A model generated the notes under the pieces. That model worked only from the letters and a program-made list of their open reading frames with translations. It had not been told where the DNA came from and made no database searches. A stretch of 64,000 nucleotides of DNA, from positions 1 to 64,000 of the forward strand of contig NZ_JAIWJF010000004.1 in the NCBI RefSeq assembly GCF_021654115.1, written 5' to 3'. The translations under genes were made by a program, and so were the position numbers. The DNA is from Furfurilactobacillus milii. Lineage in GTDB: Bacteria > Bacillota > Bacilli > Lactobacillales > Lactobacillaceae. Below are positions 25,152 to 33,347 of this stretch, one piece after another (position 1 is the first letter of the stretch; every line of letters starts with the position of its first letter).

Positions 25152-25613
25152 TCAATTTGCTCCATTTTCTGGTTTAACAACATAATGGACGCGGTTATCT
25201 GCCGTCCTGTGAGCGTACAAACGTTGCGTATGATCTTCATCAAAATAACCAAGGTCTAGCATTGTTTGCCCATCAATCGTGGCCTCGCCATGATACGCAT
25301 CCAGCAAAAAGCCACGAATATTGAACGCTTCCGCCATCAAGGCATCTGTGCGTTCAACAGAGGCAGCTAGTGTGTAACCCTCGTCCAACATCAGTTTGAT
25401 ACCAGACACTTTTAAAAACGTGTCATACCCGTACAAACGCGACGTATTACCGTCTTCGCGCTCTTTAGGCTTAATGTATCCCTTTGATTCCCAATAACGA
25501 AGTTGACGAGTTGAAACATCCGTCATTTTACTGATCTGGCCAATACCGAAAATTAAATTCGCCGTGCTAAAAATTTTACCATTACTGGTGTCGCGCAAAC
25601 TTGTTCGCGCCAT
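25152..25613 (-). CDS. MerR family transcriptional regulator
   Basis: A 153-residue protein with a MerR DNA-binding domain at about 22-95 (IGQISKMTDVSTRQLRYWESKGYI then GNTSRLYGYDTFLKV). The C-terminal 55 residues do not match a known effector domain. An AGGAGGTGGG ribosome binding site lies close to the ATG. The TMEM175-like gene follows 3 nt after its stop and the Ntn amidase comes next, so the regulator most likely heads and controls this operon. Confidence 0.88.
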   Translation of the reverse strand: MARTSLRDTSNGKIFSTANLIFGIGQISKMTDVSTRQLRYWESKGYIKPKEREDGNTSRLYGYDTFLKVSGIKLMLDEGYTLAASVERTDALMAEAFNIRGFLLDAYHGEATIDGQTMLDLGYFDEDHTQRLYAHRTADNRVHYVVKPENGAN

Positions 25614-25679
25614 CCACCCACCTCCTGGTTAATGCATGTTGCCAAAATTCATTATGACGTCCGCAACGACATTACTGTC

Positions 25680-26168
25680 TTATTCTTCCGGATATAATTC
25701 TTTAGTCATCTTACGGTGCCAAATGTTAACTTCCAAAAATGGTTGACCATAAGCTTCAAAACTTTGTTTGGCATAAAAACTGATGGCCGTTTCTTGCGCT
25801 TCTAGATATAGCGTCTTGAAACCATTTTCCTTGGCATCAGCCGTAATTTGATTGATCAGCGCGACGGCGTAACCACGATGCCGTGCCCAGTCAATGGTTG
25901 CAACCCTTTGAATCTGAAGTAGATCATCATCTAAGGCTTTGACCCGCGCCGTCACGACCGGTGTGCCATGATCGTAACCAACATAGTGCGTTGCGTCTTC
26001 GTCATGACCATCCAACTCTAATTCCTTATCAATACCTTGTTCGTCGACAAAAACAGCTAGGCGGACGGATACAGCATCTTCGTAAACCTTGCCGTCCGTT
26101 CCCTTAAGTTGTTCAATATCAAGTTCTGGTTTTTCTTCTTTCTTCTTACCCCAGTGAAATAAACTCAT
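25680..26168 (-). CDS. GNAT family N-acetyltransferase (ElaA/YjcF-like)
   Basis: A 162-residue acetyltransferase. After a Lys/Glu-rich leader (1-18) come VRLAVFVDEQGI, the conserved GxDxD-like stretch and the acetyl-CoA motif with QRVATIDWARHRGYAVALINQI. The segment LYLEAQETAISFYAKQSFEAYG matches the last part of the fold. Full length for the family; substrate unknown. TAAGGAG precedes ATG by 6 nt. Upstream lies a repeat-rich gap with no gene. Confidence 0.88.
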   Translation of the reverse strand: MSLFHWGKKKEEKPELDIEQLKGTDGKVYEDAVSVRLAVFVDEQGIDKELELDGHDEDATHYVGYDHGTPVVTARVKALDDDLLQIQRVATIDWARHRGYAVALINQITADAKENGFKTLYLEAQETAISFYAKQSFEAYGQPFLEVNIWHRKMTKELYPEE

Positions 26169-26208
26169 TAATTGCTCCTTAGTTTTTTATTTAAATTGAT
26201 GTCGCTGA

Positions 26209-26281
26209 TGCTACATAGCCATAACGCGCTCCCAGCCCTAAAGCCTGTGCACAATTGAAACTGACCATTGCACAGGCAAAA
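26209..26281. repeat. 73-bp direct repeat, copy 1
   Basis: Almost identical to 26375-26447, with one mismatch over 73 nt and a period of 166 nt. It begins CTACATAGCC and contains a hairpin made by GCCTGTGCA and TGCACAGGC. It does not match the core of the A/B structured repeats, though CTACATA..CC...CGCTC...TAAAG also occurs just upstream of B5. Confidence 0.8.
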
Positions 26282-26283
26282 CT

Positions 26284-26356
26284 ACTACATAGCCAAAACG
26301 TGTCACTGTCGCCCAGAAGGCTGTGCATAACCCGAAGCTGATGAAAACCAAGCAAA
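26284..26356. repeat. Diverged middle copy of the 73-bp repeat
   Basis: Begins ACTACATAGCCAAAACG and has GGCTGTGCATAA where the flanking copies have GCCTGTGCACAA, so it appears to be an older copy of the same unit. The hairpin partner strand is lost. Confidence 0.5.
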
Positions 26357-26374
26357 GACCGCTTGATTCTCGAC

Positions 26375-26447
26375 TGCTACATAGCCATAACGCGCTCCCA
26401 GCCCTAAAGCCTGTGCACAACTGAAACTGACCATTGCACAGGCAAAA
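26375..26447. repeat. 73-bp direct repeat, copy 2
   Basis: Second near-identical copy (one T-to-C difference from copy 1), with the same GCCTGTGCA/TGCACAGGC hairpin. The whole 339-nt gap between the GNAT and phosphatase genes consists of these repeats; no gene was seen. Confidence 0.8.
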
Positions 26448-26507
26448 AGCACCTGCACAATCGTCAATTCCTGTTGTTGCTCGGCTTCAAACCCGGGCTT
26501 GTCACGC

Positions 26508-27167
26508 TCACTTCTCGTTATACCCCAACACTGTAATCTTCTGATCATCGAGGGCGAGGCGGGTCACACTGCCGTTTTCTGGACGGACGCTGAGATCGTA
26601 CTTGCCGCCCCCGTAACGCTCCATTAGACTGAGCAACGTATTGCCATGACTGATAACTAGTACATTATCGCCATCAGAAAGACCGTCATTTTCACGAATC
26701 AAATCGAAACCACGATCGATTCGCTGCCAGTATTCGTCGTTACTTTCGGCATCATGAAACGGATCTGCCTCTTTCATGAGGTCCTTCGCCTTGGCAATCG
26801 AATATTTTTCTTCGATTTCTTTAAAACCATTTAATCCATGTGGACGGCCGACTTGATCCCACACATAATTCATGTTTTCGCCTTCAAAGGAACCATAGAA
26901 CTGTTCGCGGAAAAACGGACTGCTAATCGGCTGTTTAACATTTGAAACCGTATTTTCCGTCAAAATCGTCGCCGCTGTTTGTTGTGCTCGCGTTGTGTCA
27001 GAACAATAGACTGCAGCAAACGACACATTAGCTAGCCGTTCACCCGCTGACTTGGCGTCTGCTAGACCCTTGTCGGTCAACGGTGAATTACTCCACCCTT
27101 GCAGTTTGTTATAAATATTAAAATAAGTTTGTCCATGACGGACTAAATACAGTGTCACTGATGCCAT
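26508..27167 (-). CDS. Histidine phosphatase superfamily protein (phosphoglycerate mutase-like)
   Basis: A 219-residue protein. The catalytic histidine lies in YLVRHGQTYFN (about residues 7-17), followed by LQGWSNSPLTDKG, the CSDTTRAQQTA arginine motif and a second histidine in LVISHGNTL. The family removes phosphates from small molecules or proteins; cofactor-dependent glycolytic mutase is unlikely because the typical long insert is absent. Start ATG 27167 has GGGGG 9 nt upstream. Single gene. Confidence 0.9.
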   Translation of the reverse strand: MASVTLYLVRHGQTYFNIYNKLQGWSNSPLTDKGLADAKSAGERLANVSFAAVYCSDTTRAQQTAATILTENTVSNVKQPISSPFFREQFYGSFEGENMNYVWDQVGRPHGLNGFKEIEEKYSIAKAKDLMKEADPFHDAESNDEYWQRIDRGFDLIRENDGLSDGDNVLVISHGNTLLSLMERYGGGKYDLSVRPENGSVTRLALDDQKITVLGYNEK

Positions 27168-27301
27168 GTTAATAACCCCCAAATTTTAATGTTTTCTAGA
27201 CTCTATTATACACGACGGTACCGTTGTTAAGTAAAATTGACGGGCTTCTTTGCGGAACGTAAACATTCTTTAGCCGGTTAAAGTTTGCGTAAGGTCATTT
27301 T

Positions 27302-27338
27302 GCCAATAGTGAACAGCTATTGGCCGACGTGGTAAACT
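27302..27338 (+). promoter_or_regulatory. Candidate ltaS promoter with dyad
   Basis: A GCCAATAG-TGAACAG-CTATTGGC inverted repeat (27302-27324) encloses a weak -35 (TGAACA, 27310-27315), with TAAACT (27333-27338) 17 nt later. The dyad could be an operator. Moderate support only. Confidence 0.4.
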
Positions 27339-27386
27339 ATGTCATATGCTTTTTGACGAGTAAATTTAAAAAGAGGACCTTGATTC

Positions 27387-29474
27387 ATGCGTAAGCTGCA
27401 AGCAAAACTTAACACCCGAATCGGTTTGTTCTGGCTTCTGGTCTTTGTCTTTTGGGCCAAAACGATGTTGGCATACGCGGTCGACTTTCACATTTCCATT
27501 AGTGACCCCGTCCAAGCCTTCATTGTCGCCATCAATCCGATTGGAACCAGCCTTCTATTATTCGGCCTCGCTTTTTATGCACGGCGGGCGCGGTTCTTCT
27601 ATCCAATCTTGACGTTAACCTACATCTTAAATACTGTCTTACTTTATCTGAACGTGATTTACTTCCGTGAATTCACCGATTACATGACAGTTTCGACAAT
27701 GACCGGCTACGACAAAGTCAATCAAGGCTTATCAGGCAGTTCGCTCGCCCTGACCATGCCTCATGATGTCCTTTATTGGCTAGACTTAGTCATTTTAATT
27801 CTGCTGTTTGCCTTTCGCTGGTTGAAGTTTGACAAACTAGCACTGCCGAAAAAGACCGGCTTCGCCGTGACTTCGTTTGCCATTATGTTTATTACGTTCA
27901 ACTTAGCCGTCGCTGAAATGGACCGGTCTCAACTAATGACGCGGACGTTTGACCGGACATATGTGGTTAAGTATCTCGGACTAGATTTTTTCACCGCTTA
28001 CGATGGCGCTAGTGAATGGCACACATCTTCAATGCGAGCCGCGGCCACCAAGTCTGAACTAAAGGATGTCACTGACTTTACGCAGAAACATTACGCTGCT
28101 CCAAATAAAGCGATGTTTGGTGCCGCTAAGGGTCGCAACGTGATTGTGATTCACCTTGAAAGTTTCCAACAATTTTCGATTGACCAAAAAGTTAATGGTA
28201 AAGAAGTCACGCCATTTTTAAACAGCATTTATCACTCTAAGGATACCTATGCGTTTGATAATTTCTTCCATCAGGTGGGCCAAGGGAAAACGTCTGACGC
28301 AGAGAACATGCTAGAAGCTGGTACGTATGGTCTGCCACAAGGATCGTTGTTTGCCCAACTGGGCAGCGATGAAACCTTCCAAGCCGCACCGGCGATTCTC
28401 GAACAGTCACCTGAAAAGTACACCACTGCCGTTTTCCATGGTAACGTGCCAACATTCTGGAACCGAAATAACGTGTATCCAAATTTGGGTTATCAATACT
28501 TCTTCTCACAACCGTATTACAATCACAGCGGTGATCGTTCCATGGGTTATGGGTTGAAGGACAAGCTGTTGTTTGACGACTCTGTAAAGTACCTTCAACA
28601 CCTGCAACAGCCGTTTTATGTTAAATATCTGACCGTTACGAACCACTTCCCGTTTGAACTGAACAAGGAAGACCAGGATCCCAACTTTAAAACAACGGAC
28701 ACCGATGACTCCGCAGTGAATAACTACTTTGTCACGAACCACTATCTGGACCAATCCGTTGAGGAACTGTTCAACTTCCTGAAGTCATCAGGGCTTTATA
28801 ACAAATCAATGATCGTCATCTATGGGGATCATTACGGGATTTCCAATTCAGAAAATAAGAACCTTGCCAGTGTCCTTGGGAAAGATCCAGACAACTGGAC
28901 CAATTTCGACAATGCCCAACTACAGCGTGTGCCATTTATGGTTCATATTCCGGGCAATGGTCATGGCAAGATTGAGCATCAATATGGTGGTGAAATTGAC
29001 GTTGAGCCAACACTGCTCCACTTACTGGGCATCAACTCCAAAAAGTATGTGCAGTTCGGTACCGACCTCTTCTCCAAACACCATGATCAGGTTGTGGCTT
29101 TCCGCAATCAAGACTTTGTGACACCGACCTACACGTCTCTTTCCGGCACCATCTACAGTAATAAAACTGGTCAACCAGCTAACCTAACGGCTGCACAGAA
29201 GAAACACACAGACGCCGAGCAGGCCAAGGTGACTAAGGAACTGAGTCTCTCTGATTCATTGAATCAAAAGAACCTATTGCGATTCTACAAACCAGATGGT
29301 TTTACCACAGTTGATCCTAGTAAATATAAGTACACGAAGGGTTTACAGAAAGCCGAGCAGATCGAACGTGATCGCGGTGTCGGTAGCACCTCGCTGTACA
29401 GTCAAAACGGCAATAAATCAATCGAAGGACTGTACCACACGGATGCTCCTGAGGTTGATGACAAGGGTCGTTGA
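27387..29474 (+). CDS. ltaS: Lipoteichoic acid synthase family protein
   Basis: A 695-residue protein with five N-terminal membrane helices (about 15-185) and an extracellular sulfatase-like domain. The catalytic threonine is T302 in GQGKTSDAEN. Further metal-site motifs are VIVIHLESFQQF, FHGNVPTFWNR, SMIVIYGDHYG and HIPG. LtaS polymerises glycerol phosphate from phosphatidylglycerol onto a glycolipid anchor. It could instead be a LtaS paralogue such as a primase. RBS AGAGGA lies about 8 nt before ATG. A terminator follows, so it is monocistronic. Confidence 0.9.
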   Translation: MRKLQAKLNTRIGLFWLLVFVFWAKTMLAYAVDFHISISDPVQAFIVAINPIGTSLLLFGLAFYARRARFFYPILTLTYILNTVLLYLNVIYFREFTDYMTVSTMTGYDKVNQGLSGSSLALTMPHDVLYWLDLVILILLFAFRWLKFDKLALPKKTGFAVTSFAIMFITFNLAVAEMDRSQLMTRTFDRTYVVKYLGLDFFTAYDGASEWHTSSMRAAATKSELKDVTDFTQKHYAAPNKAMFGAAKGRNVIVIHLESFQQFSIDQKVNGKEVTPFLNSIYHSKDTYAFDNFFHQVGQGKTSDAENMLEAGTYGLPQGSLFAQLGSDETFQAAPAILEQSPEKYTTAVFHGNVPTFWNRNNVYPNLGYQYFFSQPYYNHSGDRSMGYGLKDKLLFDDSVKYLQHLQQPFYVKYLTVTNHFPFELNKEDQDPNFKTTDTDDSAVNNYFVTNHYLDQSVEELFNFLKSSGLYNKSMIVIYGDHYGISNSENKNLASVLGKDPDNWTNFDNAQLQRVPFMVHIPGNGHGKIEHQYGGEIDVEPTLLHLLGINSKKYVQFGTDLFSKHHDQVVAFRNQDFVTPTYTSLSGTIYSNKTGQPANLTAAQKKHTDAEQAKVTKELSLSDSLNQKNLLRFYKPDGFTTVDPSKYKYTKGLQKAEQIERDRGVGSTSLYSQNGNKSIEGLYHTDAPEVDDKGR

Positions 29475-29491
29475 TCCATTTCAATACCACA

Positions 29492-29538
29492 CAAATACCC
29501 ATCGCAAACGGAAATTAACCATTGCGATGGGTATTTGT
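29492..29538 (+). terminator. ltaS terminator
   Basis: CAAATACCCATCGCAA pairs perfectly with TTGCGATGGGTATTTG, followed by a T-rich tract. Confidence 0.85.
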
Positions 29539-29574
29539 TTACTTCTAAATTGTCTACGACATAACATTCTTGAT

Positions 29575-29763
29575 GACAACCGCTACGCTGACCGAAAACG
29601 CCGTTCCGTTGGGACCGGTCTCAGCCTCCTTAAACCCGGAGTCTTTAACCTTGATTATGAGCCGAAACCCACGTCTCATAAGTCATCCCGCAACACTAAG
29701 CGGCCAAAGTCCCGCCGCCAAGTGTTGCCGACACGGAACTCTGTCTTCGGTCATCTCCACTCG
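29575..29763 (-). repeat. Structured repeat, subtype B (B3), paired with A5
   Basis: Full-length copy read leftward. The closing helix is GACCGAAGAC with GTTTTCGGTC plus GTTCC/GGAAC. The second hairpin is CAACACTTGGCGGC with GCCGCTTAGTGTTG. It lies head-to-head with A5, 53 nt away, in the 577-nt gap between ltaS and the CPBP protease gene. Confidence 0.85.
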
Positions 29764-29816
29764 TGAAGTAGATTGTTGGTCGCCTGCCCATTTTAATGTT
29801 GTAAATGAAATTCACC

Positions 29817-30020
29817 GTTATATCAGCTGGAGGACGGCAACATTGATACCGAGCCGTGAAGGTAACGTTAATTCGGTGATTTGCCCGAATTTAGGTTACG
29901 GACGGTCGTGAAGACTCGCGGTCTTCACGAGGCTTTACGGCGAGGTGAAAGACCGTGCACTTCGGGCTTGAACCGGTCCCACGGCGAGCGTGTCAATGGT
30001 GGCAACCGCAAGCGACATCC
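29817..30020 (+). repeat. Structured repeat, subtype A (A5), paired with B3
   Basis: Full-length copy. The second hairpin uses GTAAC/GTTAC with AATTCGG/CCGAATT, the third CGTGAAG/CTTTACG and the fourth AAAGACCG/CGGGCTT. The closing helix carries two mismatches, unlike most copies. Confidence 0.83.
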
Positions 30021-30051
30021 AGCAATAACTTACATCGACCTGAATCTGTAA

Positions 30052-31329
30052 CTAACGGGTCGGAAACGTTTGACGGGAAACTGAACCGCCGAAAAACAAC
30101 CCATTTCCTGTAAACTCTGGGAAATTTCGTTTGGCATTGCGGCCCCGCTCACCCGTCAGTAAGAAAATGGTGATGGCGATAAAGATAACGGCTAGGATAA
30201 CAGTCATCCACCAGTCAAACATCCCCGGTTTACCCATTGTCTGGGTGCCACTGCTCATAAACGCAAAGCTATCAACGCTGAAATGGAACAACATCGGCCA
30301 CCACAAAGCACGTGTGTACAAATACAAAGCGGCTAGTAAACAACCGATACTGGCTGCCGACAGCGCCTGTTCAAACGTAGCTGACCAGCTTTGCCCCTGA
30401 AGTGCGTTTGGCAGATGAAACAAGCCAAACAAAATACTCGTAACAGCCACGGACCAACCAAATTGATGACGTGAAAACTCAAATGCACGCATCATGAGAC
30501 TAAGCGTGGCAAAGCGAAGTAGCCATTCTTCCACAATCCCAGGTTCCACACCGTTTAACATCATCTTGAAGGTCGGTGACTTCATGTGAAAGTCGAATTT
30601 CCACAGGGTGCCAAACGATGTTCCTGCGTCAAAACTATTAAAAATGACGTAGCCGACACAAAACAACGCCAGTAAAACGATGATCCACCACTGCGCCGTT
30701 CTGGAAAACCCAAATCGAGGCAAACGGAACCCCCAAACTTTCATTGCGAAGCCCGTAATAATCACGAAACTAAAGGCACCAACAAAACCACTGGTTGCCA
30801 AGTCTTTTACTACTGGCGCCAATGACTTTTCAAACGCCATGACCGCAATTTCAGGCGCAGCCACGATGACCTCAAACCCAACTGAGAAGAGAACCACAAC
30901 TCGGCCAACTAACGATTCAATGCGTCCGTAAGCAAACACGCCAACAGGAATATAAACCAGCAATGACATGATAAAGACTACGATTGCAGCACCATTAGCA
31001 TTAACGTGCAACCGCTTCACACAGATGACCACCAATACCATAAGTACCAATGAAACCGTCACCGTCTGAACAAATACTTGGCCATAGTGATTAAAACGAT
31101 ACAGAAAACGTTTGAACCAATGACGATTTGCTAATGTTTCCTCATTTGGGGCCAACAAAATCAACCCTAATAAATTCAATACCAGCATCACATCCAGTAG
31201 CACCACCACCGTAGTTCGATTTTGATGGAGCACAACACGTCCTGCAATTAAAATAAGCTCTTGAATGATTACTTGCACGAAAAACCAGCGTCGCAATCCT
31301 ATGTTCGTCGTTAACCCCTGCCTTGCCAT
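30052..31329 (-). CDS. CPBP family intramembrane metalloprotease
   Basis: A 425-residue polytopic protein. The C-terminal half holds the Abi/CAAX-protease motifs: EEWLLR (EExxxR), FGLFHLPN and LFHFSVD, which supply the metal ligands. The N-terminal half adds about six further helices not typical of the shortest members. In lactobacilli such proteins are often linked to bacteriocin immunity, but no bacteriocin gene is nearby. CGGAGGTGAG precedes ATG 31329. Its promoter carries a 20-nt dyad over the -35 box. Confidence 0.85.
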   Translation of the reverse strand: MARQGLTTNIGLRRWFFVQVIIQELILIAGRVVLHQNRTTVVVLLDVMLVLNLLGLILLAPNEETLANRHWFKRFLYRFNHYGQVFVQTVTVSLVLMVLVVICVKRLHVNANGAAIVVFIMSLLVYIPVGVFAYGRIESLVGRVVVLFSVGFEVIVAAPEIAVMAFEKSLAPVVKDLATSGFVGAFSFVIITGFAMKVWGFRLPRFGFSRTAQWWIIVLLALFCVGYVIFNSFDAGTSFGTLWKFDFHMKSPTFKMMLNGVEPGIVEEWLLRFATLSLMMRAFEFSRHQFGWSVAVTSILFGLFHLPNALQGQSWSATFEQALSAASIGCLLAALYLYTRALWWPMLFHFSVDSFAFMSSGTQTMGKPGMFDWWMTVILAVIFIAITIFLLTGERGRNAKRNFPEFTGNGLFFGGSVSRQTFPTR

Positions 31330-31440
31330 ATCCGCTCACCTCCGCGTTCAGTAATTTCGTGTTTTTCGATAACGGAACTTTCCAATCATTTATTAAAGTT
31401 TTATCGATCACTTTAATTTCTCTGAAATTCTCTTATGATT

Positions 31441-31481
31441 TTATAATCATATCACTAAAAACGTATCAACGTGTTGATACG
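31441..31481 (-). promoter_or_regulatory. CPBP gene promoter overlapped by a 20-nt palindrome
   Basis: Read leftward: TTGATA (plus-strand 31464-31469), a 17-nt spacer and TTATAA (31441-31446). A dyad CGTATCAAC-GT-GTTGATACG spans 31462-31481 and covers the -35 box, so a repressor bound here would block transcription. The regulator is not identified; a MarR gene lies upstream at 31909. Confidence 0.65.
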
Positions 31482-31639
31482 AGGCAATCATAATAAGAGA
31501 TTAAAACCGTGATGATGAGAAAGAAGCAATCTGCTTCTTTGTAGAATACATTATTTACCGCCAACAGTTGAAAGCAACAGGTCATCTGGCAATCCTGGTA
31601 TGTCGAAAATTGATGGTTAAACGATGTGCAAGCTTGTAA

Positions 31640-31840
31640 CTATGTGAGCTGGAGGGCGCCAATATTGATACCGAGCCGTGAAGGTAACGTTAATTTGGTG
31701 ATTTGCCCGAATTTAGGTTACGGACGGTCGTAAAGACTCGCGGTCTTCACGAGGCTTTACGGCGAGGTGAAAGACCGTGAGCTTCTGGCTTGAACCGGTC
31801 CCACGGCGAGCGTGTCAATGTTGGCAACCGTAAGCGGTCA
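31640..31840 (+). repeat. Structured repeat, subtype A (A6), unpaired
   Basis: Full-length copy. The closing helix is GCCAATATTGATAC with GTGTCAATGTTGGC and the third hairpin CGTAAAG with CTTTACG. The fourth hairpin reads AAAGACCG...CTGGCTT. It lies between the CPBP promoter and the MarR gene with no B partner. Confidence 0.85.
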
Positions 31841-31862
31841 GACAATCCCCATTTTTCAGCGC

Positions 31863-31909
31863 ACAAAAAAACACCAACACGCTATAAATATCCGCATTGA
31901 TGTCTTTTT
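31863..31909 (-). terminator. Terminator of the MarR gene at 31909
   Basis: On the minus strand GACATCAATGCG pairs with CGTGTTGGTGTT, partly through G-U pairs, and is followed by seven T. Confidence 0.75.
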
Positions 31910-32370
31910 TATTCGAAGGTCGGTAAGGATGCGCCAAGTTGTTCAATTAACTTGATTGCATCATCGATTTTTTCAATTGAAATGGTGTCGCCTAAACTTT
32001 CAACTGATTCACGAATCGACTTTTCAATCTTGTGATGCAAACGAACACCCTTATTGGTTAAGAAAACCAATTTGGTTCGGCGGTCATCAGCGGTTGTTTT
32101 CATTTCAACCTGATCGTCTTTTAACAGCTTACCAATTTGTGTCGAGACAACGCTCATTGAAAATGGCGTTTCCTTGGTAAGTTGAGACACGGTGATGCCT
32201 TTGTTTGCAGCGATTCGTCTCAACAAAACGGCCGTTTGTAAATTCAGACCGAAGTGATTAACAAAATTAATCGCTGCACGGTTAGCGACATAAACTTCGT
32301 TAACGTAGTGATCACATAGTACTGCAACCATTGCATCAACATTTTCCTGATCATTCATTGGTTCGGACAT
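31909..32370 (-). CDS. MarR family transcriptional regulator
   Basis: A 153-residue winged helix-turn-helix protein. The DNA-binding region reads ITVSQLTKETPFSMSVVSTQIGKL and the wing contains DDRRTKLVFLTNKG. The acidic N-terminus and the C-terminal helices should form the dimer. Start ATG 32370 (MSEPMN) has AAGGGG 8-9 nt upstream; seven residues further upstream are possible but lack a site. The effector and targets are unknown. It is flanked by its own terminator. Confidence 0.87.
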   Translation of the reverse strand: MSEPMNDQENVDAMVAVLCDHYVNEVYVANRAAINFVNHFGLNLQTAVLLRRIAANKGITVSQLTKETPFSMSVVSTQIGKLLKDDQVEMKTTADDRRTKLVFLTNKGVRLHHKIEKSIRESVESLGDTISIEKIDDAIKLIEQLGASLPTFE

Positions 32371-32550
32371 TACGAGAACCCCTTTTCTCAAAAATTACTG
32401 TAATAAACCCAGTTGTCTTTGATCCACTTATAGCTTTGCCCAAGTGATTAAAGTTAAACTTATGAAATGAATTGTACTTAATTGTAGTTGAGAAACCTAA
32501 AAAATACCATAAACTTATTAATATTATACCCATTTAACCAAATTTATTGC

Positions 32551-32590
32551 ATAAAAAAAGAAACAATAATGCCTAAACTTGGCGTTATCG
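32551..32590 (-). terminator. Signal peptidase gene terminator
   Basis: On the minus strand ACGATAACGCC pairs with GGCATTATTGT (one mismatch), then a T-rich tract. Confidence 0.7.
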
Positions 32591-32613
32591 TCCCTTCTCC
32601 AACTAAAATAAAT

Positions 32614-33228
32614 TCATTTTACGTTAATTTGCTCATGATTCTCTGACCACGGATAAGCTTTAACGACGCCGACAACTTTGCTTTTCGGTACGAAGCCATA
32701 GTACCGACTGTCGTTTGATACAGCACGATTATCCCCGAGAACGAAATAGCTATCTTTTGGAACCTTAGTAACACCAGCGTTACGCGTCCAGTTTTCATCA
32801 TAGCTAAGTGTTTTTAGATTAAACCCTTTGTAGTTATTGCCATTATGTGGCAAAGCTGTTAGCGTACCAGCCTGTTGCTGTTTTTTGGTGATATAGCTCT
32901 GAGAAACAAACTTACCGTTTACGTATAACTTTCCATCAGCGTGATAATCAATCGTGTCTCCAGGCATTCCAATAATCCGCTTAACATACATAACTTTAGT
33001 ATCAGTCGCCTGTGGGTCCACACCGTAAGCCTTAAACACGATGACGCGATCATGCTTTAATGGCGCCTGCTTAAAGGCCCACACCCGCTCGTCATTCTGA
33101 AGGTTAGGCAACATTGAGGGGCCGTCAACACGTACGTGTGCAATCAGAAGCCATTTAACTAACATTGCAATGGCAAAACCAATTAAAACTGGCCACACCC
33201 AGCTCATAACTTTTTTAATGTGAAGCAC
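32614..33228 (-). CDS. lepB: Type I signal peptidase
   Basis: A 204-residue membrane protease. One N-terminal membrane helix (about 10-30) precedes the catalytic serine S38 in VDGPSMLP. The general-base lysine K83 lies in YVKRIIGMPGD, and box E LGDNRAVSNDSRYYG is intact. It removes signal peptides from secreted proteins such as the spondin-domain protein in this window. The start is unclear: the GTG at 33228 sits almost on top of the AAAGGA site, while the next ATG (33207) has no site. Length fits Gram-positive SipS-type enzymes. Confidence 0.92.
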   Translation of the reverse strand: MLHIKKVMSWVWPVLIGFAIAMLVKWLLIAHVRVDGPSMLPNLQNDERVWAFKQAPLKHDRVIVFKAYGVDPQATDTKVMYVKRIIGMPGDTIDYHADGKLYVNGKFVSQSYITKKQQQAGTLTALPHNGNNYKGFNLKTLSYDENWTRNAGVTKVPKDSYFVLGDNRAVSNDSRYYGFVPKSKVVGVVKAYPWSENHEQINVK

Positions 33229-33347
33229 ATCCTTTCACAGGGCTTTTACATAAATTAAAAAGACATTAGTAGATATCATTATAGCCGTTTTTCAACCGAC
33301 ATAAAGCGATAAAAACAATAATTGTCAGAAGTTATCGTTTTCACTGA

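Noticed and set aside
26209..26447. CRISPR-like array
   Set aside because: Only two good copies, repeat longer (73 bp) than a CRISPR repeat, spacer not regular, no cas genes.
29296..29766. Rightward frame running from ltaS into the B3 repeat
   Set aside because: It overlaps the end of ltaS in another frame, crosses the terminator and continues through a structured repeat.
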